Shown piece after piece: positions 28,953 to 39,800 of a DNA stretch of 64,000 bases. Source of the stretch: Amoebophrya sp. A120 (taxonomy: Eukaryota > Sar > Dinophyceae > Syndiniales > Amoebophryaceae); NCBI GenBank assembly GCA_905178155.1, contig CAJINV010000005.1:3888918-3952917 (forward strand), written 5' to 3'. The position numbers and the translations under genes were made by a program. Under the pieces are notes generated by a model that was not told the origin of the DNA, ran no database searches, and saw only the letters and a program-made list of their open reading frames with translations. The first letter of the stretch is position 1. Every line of letters begins with the position of its first letter.

Positions 28953-29766
28953 TGAGGATGCCTGAGTGACACAGACCTTCGTCAAGGTTTTGTCGTGATG
29001 TTTCGCCTTCAGCCGGAGTGGCCCACGGTCACTCGCGGTTCCACGGCCATTAGTGAGCGAAGCCGATGCAACTCGAGTAGTAAATTATAATTGCCCCACA
29101 CACAGTGGTGCTTGGCCACTGATTTCTTTCAATAAAAGCAGCACCTCACGCTCACACGCGCACGTGTCCATTTTACGTGGCGCTTCCACCCTGGTTGCTA
29201 TTCTCTTCTTGATGTTGCTCTCTGGTGCGTCGCACTCCTGATGTGGTAAATCAGAGCCATGCATAAATTTTCTTTATCCCACGGCTGCGTCCCGGGGCAA
29301 GCGCGACGACATTTCCTCACACAAGTTGCCACAGCCATACAGGTTTTTTTTGTGCCTCGTGCAACTAGCTACATGAAGAGCATCATTTGATGGACATCAT
29401 CTCATCAATTCCCTTGCCACCACAGGGTGGCACTCTCCTGAGAACCAAAAATATTTTACGTGGGTCCACACTACAAATTGAAATTCCGCCTCTAAACCTA
29501 CGAATGCAACGTCATAGATTAAATGAAGCCATAGATCCTGCTATGGATTCCGCAACTTTTCAACTTGTAGCCAATGAGCAATATTGAATCTGCACTGCTT
29601 CGGAATACTATCAAAATCACAATCAGTCCGCTCTCTCTGAAGATTCTGGCCCCTTTTCCTCGGCCTCAACGTCGTGTTCGGTCAAAGTACGTGTATCGCC
29701 TCACTACAAGTGAACAAGCTGCACCAGAAGAAATTGGTTTGTGTCGGGTACTATCATGCAAGGGCG
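28953..29766. other. Intergenic stretch
   Basis: About 0.8 kb between two minus-strand genes, holding the 5' region of the 321-aa gene and the 3' UTR of the glycosyltransferase. No gene or repeat was recognised. Confidence 0.4.
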
Positions 29767-32700
29767 CTAATCGGGGTCGAAAGCGTGTTCATCATCCTCA
29801 TTCGTGCTGAGAGCTAGCATCATTTTCCAAAGTTCTTTTTGTTCGCGCTCGACGATTTTTTGTTCTTCAGCAACATGTAGAAAATGCTCCAGCAGCGGCC
29901 CGACTTCAGTGTTGCGATTTAACGTTTTTCTAGCTAGGACTTCCGCGTTTTCGTGAAGCGCGGCGACAATGCTTTCATACGTTTCATCATTTAACAAATT
30001 CATCAGCTCTGTTGCCAGCACCCCGCCCGCGCAGCCGATACGGGGGTTGTCGAAAAATGTCGTTACCCACAGCGAAGATGTCGAAGTGGCGTTGTTGGTA
30101 CCAAGAACCGGATTGGTACCCAGGGTAGTAGTGGTTGTGTTCTTCCAACAGCATATTCCTACGTGCGGCTCTTGATCTGCAGCAGACCTCGTCAACAGGA
30201 TCTCCTGCTTCCCCTTGCGCGGCCGCAGTCGGGGTAACACTGGTCGCAGGTTTTCGGAGAGGTTGTAGTCCCAAAGAGCCTTTAGTTCCTCGGCGACTGT
30301 CGGGTGCAGAAGCTCGGCAGAAGGCATTCCAAGGAAAGAAACATATGGCAGAGCAGAGCCTGACCTTGTCTCGCTCTGGCCACCGTAACCAAAGCCGTCG
30401 GTATGCGTCTTCTCGTGAATCGTGTCAACATCGCCGCACAAATTTTCGCGCTCACCGCTGGCCACATAGCTTCCACTCCCTTCAGAGTCGACATGAACGG
30501 GTGGAGAAATGTTAGGCGGCGGCATTTGACCGCTCTCCCTGGCGCCGCCAGTGGAGAGCGGGTTTGCGACTTCACAAGAAAAACTCTCTTCTGCGAGTCC
30601 ATCCTTGTGCGAAGCGGTAATGAGGGCGACCGCGAAATGCGCAGCGCAGCGGCCGAGGTTGTACGTGTCGAGGAGCTCGCAGTTTGCTGGCTGGTCATTC
30701 ATGAAGGGGACGCAGAGCGTCGGCACAGAAAAACCAACGGCCTCGGACAGTCCACCGGTTCCGCAGTGGGACAAGAATGCAAATTTGATGTTGTTGGCGC
30801 CGCTGTGAAGAAGATTTTTATCTGAGTACTTCTTTCTCCACCGTCCAAAGTGGCGAAAAAGTTCTGCCTGTGGGGCCTGCCCCGGGATGAGGCGCACGTT
30901 CGACGGCAGGGACGTAGGAACGTCCGACAGAAGCCGCGCATACACCACTTCCCTGACCACCATGCAGAATAGCACACGAGGAAGTTTGGTGAATTCGTCG
31001 AATAGATAGCGCAGCCCAGTGTCGGTAAACTCGATCGTGCTTTGGGTGCCCCAGGAGACGTAGACTAGAGCGTCGAAGGCTGATTCGCGCATCAGATTCT
31101 CCATTTCTCGAAGAAGCGGCGAAACAATCTTGCGCTTGGGGTCGAGGGCTGCATGATCTTCAACCTCCGCCTCCACAGGCTGCTCGTATCAAATGTAAAA
31201 ATGTCTGGGTCTGGAAGAATGCAACTGGTGATGCTAACTTTGGACTCTAGAAAAATCTGTATTGCATGACCAGCAAGAGGAGTCTGCTTTGTGCTACGCG
31301 GGGAGGGCGTTTGTCATGCGGAGTAGGCATCAGGAAGCCCTCTCAAAATCTGTGATGCGCGGTCGTGCATTATAGACGTCCTGGGTCATGCAAAACATGC
31401 ATGACAAATCTCAGAATCTTCCAGACCCAGACATTTTTACATTTGATAGCTCGGTGACGAGCGCAAAAGGTGCCGAGATCGGCTGCGCCGAGCGCGCGTC
31501 GCGAACCGTGAATCGTTTCGCGATAGCATCTGCGTCGGGTGCCGGTCGTGCCGGCCAATCGAGAAACGTGCTGGATGTCGGCGTGGAAGACGCTGTGTCC
31601 CATGCTTGCGGTTCCCCTGCAGGGGTCGAAGATGGGCCAGAACTAAGCTCCTGAGTGCCAGCAGCAGGGTTTAGTGTTTGCAGATGTTCCTGCCTGCAAT
31701 ACACGCCGTTGGCACCAGCGCAAGTTCCTAGTGCGTTTCGCGCAGAAATGGTTTTGTTAGAATTGCCTTTTTCCATTACCATCTCCGCACTGCGTGGTCT
31801 GGTTTCGCCGTCCTGAGGAAGCTGGTCAACCACCGGCAGGAAATGGTTGATCAGGCGCGGGGAGCGCAGAATCCTGTAGGCGATGCCGTGCGGGTCCTTT
31901 TGCCACCCCGAGTTTTTCGCCGCCCTGTTGTAGTCCTCGAGGTGTTTCAGGCCGTCTTTGACGTTGCCGCCCCACAAAACCACGGGAATGTCGTCGCTTT
32001 CGCTGCGGATATGCAGCACGTGGGCCGGGTTCCAGGTGTGCAGCACGTCCGCGATGAGGAGTTTGACGTTCTCTAGACGCATTTTATTGTGAGGAAAAAT
32101 GCCCCCTCCCCATATCGAAAGCGAAATTTGTGTTGCTGTATTTGAGTACACAAATCGCATTTGTCTTGCTGGAGAGGACTGCAGACCAATATCAAGCCGG
32201 AGTAGAGAGGCTTTGACTTAGGCACTTAGCATGAAAAGCGTCCGTGATGTTGGCTCAACAGCATGACAAACCGCCTCCATAATGGGACGGAAGCTGCTGC
32301 CCTTGTCTTCTTGCAACACAAACGTGATTTGTGACCTCAAATCAGCAACACAAATTTTCGAAAACCTACTTCCTCAATATGGGGAGGGGGGATTTTTCCT
32401 TGCGATACATTTTCCTCCAAAACCACTGGTACCAGCGAGCGCCGTAGGGAAAGCAGGCTCCTTTCATCTGGATAAGCAACTCGCGACGTGCTTTACTGTC
32501 GTCTCCCTCATCCGGCGGGCGGGCACGATCATAGGATTTTTCGTTCTTTTTGAAAAAACTGGCTCCAGGGGGAAGCGCTACGAATTCGAACAGCAGCTGC
32601 CCCCAGTGAACCAGCAAATCGCAAGGACGGAAGGGGATTATGGTGATACCTTCGTTCGCCACCCGCTCCAAGTGCGGCTGCGGCGGTGCGAAGTCCATCC

Positions 32701-33421
32701 AGAGAACGTCACTTTGCTGCGGGCTCAGCGCCGGGTTTACCCCAATGCCCCAAACCGCATCGTCAGGAGCGTCCGCATCGCTTTCATCGACGCCGCCTGA
32801 AGAGCTACCAGGGTCTTGCAGAACTGTCGTCGAACTCGAAAATGTAGGTGTTGCAGCATGATCTTCCTCTTGAGTAGTTGCGGATTCTAGAGAAGCTTTG
32901 CTGTCGCGAAAAATTTCCGGCACTGCATCCCGATGCACTTCTACGGTTGTTTCCGGAACGATGCCCGCTTTTTCTTGCTCTCTCTGCGTACTGCCGCGGA
33001 TTGCGTAGCGGTTTGGGCTTTCTTCTACGTAGACGAGGAGGTAGTTTGTCATGTTCGTCCCACCTCCAATCTGATTTATTTCGCCCTGCTGTTGGTCATC
33101 TTGTTGATTTGTCGGAGTGTGATTACGCAACACCAAAGAACCAACTGGCGTGACAAAAAACACTTTGTAACCCCTCCGGACGAAGTGCTGCATTGCGGGC
33201 ACTGCGGCGCTCATCTCCGTTTTCGCAAACTGCGAAAATACCACGGCCTTTTCGCTTTTTGGTTTGTTAGTGTCTGCGCCAATATCAGGCTCGGGGATAT
33301 GTGCTGCTGCCGGGAACGAAAAAAACTTGACCACCGTCGTCGACAGCAAAACAACAGGAAGAAAGAAGTGACTGCGCCGCCAAGAAACGGTTGCAACAAT
33401 CATGTGAGGCGAATAATACAT
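29767..33421 (-). CDS. UDP-glycosyltransferase (GT1/UGT-like), membrane-anchored
   Basis: Exons 32408-33421, 31449-32079 and 29767-31181 total 3060 nt (1019 aa); both introns are introners with exact duplications. The N terminus carries a hydrophobic helix (FFLPVVLLSTTVVKFF), a signal or anchor. After AVVFSQFAKTEMSAAVPAMQ (family-typical start of the acceptor-binding half) come long low-complexity inserts. The donor-binding half has ALVYVSWGTQSTIEF, LPSNVRLIPGQAPQAEL and FLSHCGTGGLSEAVGFSVPT followed by PFMNDQPANCELL. These match the UGT signature, in which the His-x-Gly and the D-Q pair contact the UDP-sugar. By family it moves a sugar from a UDP donor to a small molecule. At about 1000 aa it is roughly twice the normal length, because of inserts. 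Acceptor unknown. Confidence 0.85.
31187..31448 (-). mobile_element. Introner, family A
   Basis: Near-perfect TIRs begin TATCAAATGTAAAAATGTCT and end GACATTTTTACATTTGATA. The exact duplication GCTCG lies at 31182-31186 and 31449-31453. The interior is the reverse of the 2638 copy, hence sense to its minus-strand host. Confidence 0.93.
32085..32407 (+). mobile_element. Introner, family C
   Basis: The left end is TATTGTGAGGAAAAATGCC and the right end GGGGATTTTTCCTTGCGATA. The exact duplication CATTT lies at 32080-32084 and 32408-32412. Removing it gives AGG AAA ATG CGT CTA in frame. Confidence 0.9.
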
Positions 33422-33820
33422 GTTTGACACTACACCTGTTTATGTTTTCTCGAAAACAAACAACGGAAGTACTTACTTACATTTTCTGGGTCAAGGGCAG
33501 CATGAATTACTTCGAAGAAGTTGTTTTACGATTAATGGGACGAACCGGCCCCATAAAGATACATACACTTGATTCAGGGCGATTGGGAAGGAAACAGAAA
33601 GGCAAGCGAACAGACATACATTGCATATGCATTCACGAAGGGGACGAGTTTGCTTTCTGCGCATAGCTTCGTGCGAGCTGCGTTTTTATCATTTGCATAG
33701 AGGTCCTCGCTGGAACTTCCGCTTCAGGAAGCACTGCACTACTAACAAACTTGTGTGTCGCTTGATCAATGAGATTGTTTTCATTTCATCTACGTATAGC
33801 TGCTCAAGTGCGTTCGCTCC
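33422..33820. other. Intergenic stretch
   Basis: About 400 bp between the glycosyltransferase start and the CSB-like stop codon (both minus strand). No coding or repeat feature was recognised. Confidence 0.4.
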
Positions 33821-36800
33821 TCATTTTTTCCGAAACTGTTGTTTCAAGGTCCAGACCGACGGCAGCATTTTGTTCACCGGTTTGTCGAGCACGCAGAGCT
33901 CCTGCAGGACGTTTTTGAATAGGTGTTTGTGATGCGGCGCCACCTGTCCGTCGAAGTGGTTTATCAAATGCAAATATGTCTGGGTCTGGAAGGATGCGAA
34001 CTTGTCATGCAGGTTTTCCAAGACGCATGAGGTCTGTCATACATAATCTAACATGATAGGTTCTGCGCGACCTCCATCATGCCTCGCCTGCATGAGATAC
34101 TTCCTCCCAACTTGGCCAAGAGTGGACACTTTTGGCATTCATGCAACACAAATTTTTGCACGCTCCAGAATTAGCATTACAAGTTGCATCCTTCCAGACC
34201 CAGACATATTTGCAGTTGATATGGTCCAGGACCTGGGTGGTGCTCGCCGACCGGTGCGGGCACACGCGGTCGTTCAGAAAGAACGAGAGCACGTCCTTGG
34301 CCAGCTTCACGTCGGCGGTCTCGACGCGGGAGCCCAGCAGCTCCTCCTGCCGCTCCGCCCGCTCCTGCAGAATCTCCTGCTGCTCGCGGTCGAACCGCTG
34401 CAGCTTGTTTTCGCGGCGCACGATCCGTTTCTTGCTGGACTCCATCTGGCTGTCGCCGCCCTGCTTGAACTGCTGGATCGCCTTTATTTGCTTGAACTGC
34501 TCCACCGCGGAGTTCACCGACGACTGGTTCGTGCCGGCATTCACGCTGTCGAACCGCTGCAGCTTCTCGAACCGCTCGCGCCGCTGCTGCGTCAGCTTCT
34601 GCATCACGTTCTTCTCCTGTACGACTGGGTTATTGACGCCCCTCGAGGATGAAGACGAAGAGGTGGACCCTGGGACCACAGTAGGGACATTTGCGTTGTT
34701 GTAGCTGCTGGTACCAGCACTTCCACTCGCTGTTGTTCCACCGGCAGGAGGAGCGATGTTGAATAAATGGTGTTTATTATAATTATCCCGGCCCGCCTTC
34801 GTGTTCCCCGCTTCGCCCTTCCGCCCGGTCCACGTGGGCACGGAGACCGCGTGTTGGCGCCGCATGTCGCGGGACGCCTCCAGCGCTTGCAGTGCCTGCT
34901 TTGCGCGCTCCCGGCCGTGCAAGACCAGCCCCGAGTCCAACGACGGAGCGTGCTCCACGCGGTCGTGCGAAAAGCTGGACCGCACCAGCCCCCGACTCGG
35001 ATCCAGCAAGGAGGCGAGCATCGCCTTGTTTTCCTGGCTGGCCTCGTCGGACGGCTTGTTGGCCTCGGGCAGGGGGTTGTCGTTCAGGTCCCCGAGCAGT
35101 TTGATGGTTTCCACCGTATCTTGGTCCTCGTCTGGGTTCGCGGCGCCGTTCTTCTTTCCTTGGTTAAACTTTTGGAACAGCTGGCGAAACCTCTCTTTGG
35201 TGGCGAAATTAATGGGGTTCGTCGCCCCGCCCGCCGCGCGGGGGAAGCCGCTGCTGATCTGGTCGTGGTCCTGGAGCAGGGTCGCATTCGGGTCCCACCC
35301 CGGGGGCGGTGGGGGCTCGGTCAAGAGGTCTTGCGCGTCGTTGATTTTCATGAACCTCTTCTGCCGTGGGTCGTTCAGAATCTTCTGCGACAGAAAGTGC
35401 TTGAAAATTTGCCGGTGGTAGATCTTTTCCTCCAGCGTCCCGGCCGTGACCAAACGGTAGACGGTGACTTCGCGCTGCTGCCCAATCCGCCAGGCGCGCT
35501 CCCGCGCCTGCACGTCGGTGCTGGGGTTCCAGTCCGGGTCGAACAGCACCACCCGGTTGGCGCCGGTGATGTTCAACCCGATGCCGCCGACTTTGGTGTA
35601 TCCTATGTAAAAACGTCCCCACCCCATAGTCAAGATGGGGACTCGGCTAGACAAATCCACAAGTTTTGGCTGTTTTGCATGACAAATTTGGACTCGCAGT
35701 GTAGTGCTATTTGAGCTAGCTCGGCAGCATCACAGATCTAGCATATCATGCTGATTGGGGCATGACAAATTCCAGAACACGACTGGAAAGCGCTTCTCAT
35801 GGGGCTCCGCATGAGAAACATTTTCGGCATGCAGATTTGCATGACAACTCTGGGGTGGGGATGTTTTTACTCGGAATATGGTGCTCATGATCATCACGAA
35901 GATGTCCTCCGTCTCGTTGAATTTCGCAATCAGCCGCTGCCGCTGCGCCACCGGCGTTTTCCCGTCCATCCGCAAGCTCTCGTACTGCAGCTCCGTGCTG
36001 ATCCAGTTCTCCAGAATCTCCAGCATCTGCACCGTCTGGGTGAACAGCAGCACCTTGTGCCCGTCCTTCTTCCAGCGCTTCAAAATCTCCCCCAGCACCA
36101 GCATCTTGCCGCTCCGCATCACCGCCCCGTAGTCCTGCGGCAGCAGGTCCGGGTAGTCCTTCAGCAGCAGGTCCGGGTGGTTGCACAACTTGCGCAGCAC
36201 GCTCATGATGAAGAAGATTTGCGGCGTGCCCGTGCGGGTGCCGGCCAAATTGCCCTGCATCCGCGCCTGCTTCACCTTGTCGGTCTGGAGGAAGTCCAGG
36301 TACACCTGGTACTGCTGAGGGGTCAGGTTGCAGAACAAGATCTGCTCCTGCTTGGGCGGCAACCGAACGATGTCTTGCACGTCGGCCTTGGTCCGCCGGA
36401 GCTGAATATCCACTGCAAATTTGCTTTACATGTCTGGGTGTGGGCTGAAGTTGCCAGCAAACAAGCACCCCCCACAACATACTTAGCTAGTTACCCATGA
36501 CAAACTTTTGAGATGCCTTTCCGTCGCCCGCTCCACATGACAAAGCGCGGCTTTGCGTGACAAACAACAAGAATCCGTTTTTCTTTATTTGCGCAACCTC
36601 AATGACAGGATGCACACTCTTGTTGGCCGAGCATCGCAGGTCTTATCGTCCACTTTGTCGTCCCAGACCCAGACACATACAGTTGCACTGCATACAGAAA
36701 CGGCAGCGTTTCCTCCCGGAGGATCTGAGCCGCCTGGTACGCGGCTTCCACCATGCGTGGCGTGGCCGTCATCTGCCCCCCCGCTTCGATCACGTCGGAG

Positions 36801-39800
36801 AACTGTTGCTGGAACACGGGTATGGCAGTGCAAAAGTTCTTGTATCCCACTCACGACACTAACTGCAGTCATGCATGACAGATGCCCGCCCGAGTAGAAG
36901 ATCAACATGCAGATTTCAACATTTTTCGTTTGTTGCGAGCCTGAAGTTTGTATATGCGAGTCATGCTAGTGCGATTCTATTCTTTGTCTTTTGCGATGCA
37001 TAACTGGGAAGGTGCCCAGCAGCCCCGGTTGGATGAAGTCGAAGATGCTCCAGAGTTCGGAGAGCCGGTTCTGGATCGGCGTGCCCGACAAAACGATCGG
37101 GTATCAAATGTAAAGATGTCTGGGTCTGGAAGAGGAGAACGAAGTTTGTCATGCACAGTTTCCATGAGCCATGATGTCTGTGATGTATGCCATAGCATCA
37201 TAGATTTCTTGAGCGCCTATCGATGCGCATCCTACATGACAAATGCCCTCTCCGCGTAGCCAAATTTGACTCCTCTTGCTGCTCATGCAATACAGACTTT
37301 CTTAGCATCCAAATGCAGCATCACAAGTTTGCATTCTTCCAGGCCCAGCCATATTTGCAATACATATCCGGTGCGGGGTGTCGATCTTTTTGCAGACCAG
37401 CGTGATCGCCGCGTCCGGATTGCGGATCTTGTGCCCTTCGTCCATGATCAGGTACGTCCACGGGTAGTTGAAAATCAAGGATTCGCTGTAGATCCGGAAC
37501 GTTTCGTAGGAAGTGATGAGGATGCCGTTGTTCGCGGTAATCTTCTCCATCATCTCCTCCTTCAGTTGGGCGTCCACCTGGTGCATGATACTCACCCGAA
37601 AGACCGGGAGCCATATCCTGAGTAAAAACGTACCCACACCAGAGTCAGGATGGGGATTTTGCAACACAAACCAAGGAGTTTTGTGAGTCACGCATGACAA
37701 GTTGCGCTCCGCAGTGTAGTGCAGGTTAGCAAGTGCAGCCGCATCACAGATTCATCGGCTCATCCTGTTCACAGCATCACAAATTCCAAAACACGACTGG
37801 AAATGGCTCTCATGGTGATGCGCATTACAAGTCTTCCTGTCTTTGCAAATCTGCATTACAACTCTGGTGTGGGTATGTTTTTACTCAGGATAAACCAGGA
37901 TTTTATCTCGTCCCGCCACTGCTCCACCAGCGTGGTCGGGCACAGGATGATATCAAATGCAAAAGTGTCTGGGTCTGGAAGATTCTGACACTTGTCATGC
38001 ACGTTTTGCATGAGCCATGAGGTCTGGAATGCGAGACCTAGTATGACAAATTCTGTGAGATCCACATCATGCCTATCCTGCATGAGAAACTTCCTCTCAA
38101 CTTGGTCAAAAGTGGACAGCCTTTGGCATTCATGCAACACAGATTTTTGCATGATCCAGAATTAGGATTACAAGTTGCAATCTTCCAGACCCAGACATTT
38201 TTGCAATCCATAGATGAGCACGCCGCCGGTTTTTGGCGGCCCGGTGCCGAACTGCCGGGTGGTGGCGGTTTGCAGGATGTTGCTGTGGTACAGCGCGGCG
38301 AGGAAGGCCACGATCTGGATGGTCTTGCCCAGCCCCATCTCGTCGGCCAGGATGCCGCCCACCTGCTGCTTGTGCAGGTTGTACATCCACTTCACCGCGG
38401 TCTTCTGGTAGCCGTACAAGTTTATCCCACAGAAAAAAGCTGGCAGGGCATATTTGTAATGCAAAAATAAATACACAGAAAAATGTGCCATGGGCGGCCT
38501 CATAGCATGCTATTTAGGATATGCAATACAAGTTTTTCTGTCTATTTATTTTTGCATTACAAATATGACCTGCCAGTTTTTTTCTGTGTGATAAAGTTGT
38601 CCCAGATGTAGTTCGGGATGCGCAGCTCGCCGGGCACGATCCAGGAGTTCTTCTCCGGGTTCGCGCGCGTGTCCTGGTCCAGCTCCGGGTTCTCCTCGAG
38701 CTGCTTCGTGTAAAAGTCGTCGTCCACGTCGTCGAACGCACGCAAACGCGCACGGTCCGCGGCTTTCACCAGCTCCTTCTCGGCCTCCGTCCGCAGGTGG
38801 GCGGGTTTCAGGAGAACCTCCTTGGGCACGCGGACTTTCCGCGGGTCGTCGTCCTTCAAGTGCTTCCGCGTGCCGCTGATCTGCTGGTGGTGCGTCTTGT
38901 GGGGCTTCTTTCCGTGCGGCAGGAAGCGAGGACCGTCCCGATGAGTATTTTTATCCGTCATGTTGTCAACATCCATATTGGTAGAATCATTATCGTCATT
39001 GTCGTCGCGATTTTTGTCCTTCCCTGTGGTCCTCGTCGTGCCCCCGGGGGTATTCAGGATCATTCGCCGCCGGCCGTTTTGATGCGCGCCATCATGATTG
39101 CCGAACCCGCGCACCGGGTTCACTTCTCCAGTGGAACCGTACTTGATGAGGTCCTGCGTGCGCAAATCCAGGTCCTGTACGCTTCGGGCCTTGTGCTCCT
39201 GGTCCCACTGCTTTTGGGCCTTGAGCTTCTTCTGCCGCAGCTGCACGGCCCGCATGTCCAGGCCGCCCGTGCTGCGGGGCTGCAGTTGCGTGCCCATCAG
39301 GGGAAAGATCCGGGACTCGGGGCGGAGCTTTGTCTCCTCATCTTCCTGCTTCTGCTTCTCGATCTTCGCGTTGGCCTTTGCTGTCTTATCACGGAGCCAG
39401 GACATCAGCTCATTAGGGGATCCGCCGTCCTGCATACTGTCGTCGTCGAAATCGTCCACGACAAAGTCGTCCACAAAGCTGATCCCGTCGACCTTCTCGT
39501 CATCATAATTCTCCTCGTGATTTTTATCTGCATTTCGATTTTGCCTTGTGTCAACAAAAAAGTCGTCGTCGGCTTCCAGCTTCAGCGAGCCTTCCGCGCC
39601 GGAGCCGCGATGCAGCGAGGAGTGCGCGCGCGAAAGTCGGGGCGAGTTTTGATCCAGCTCCTTGGATGCAGATCGCGAGCGCGCTCGCGCGGGCCCCTTG
39701 TTTTGGCGGGCGCCGCCCCGGGGGGATGAGGGAAGTTTGGCGATCGTCCCGGATTTTTTGCGAAACGGGGCCGTCGGGTAGTGGTACTGCGAGGAGGTGG

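Noticed and set aside
34767-35714. 315-codon plus-strand frame
   Set aside because: Antisense to the CSB-like helicase C-terminal exon, which matches the family residue by residue.
38797-39729. 310-codon plus-strand frame opposite the CSB-like gene
   Set aside because: It is the antisense shadow of a real exon; the minus strand carries the conserved motifs.
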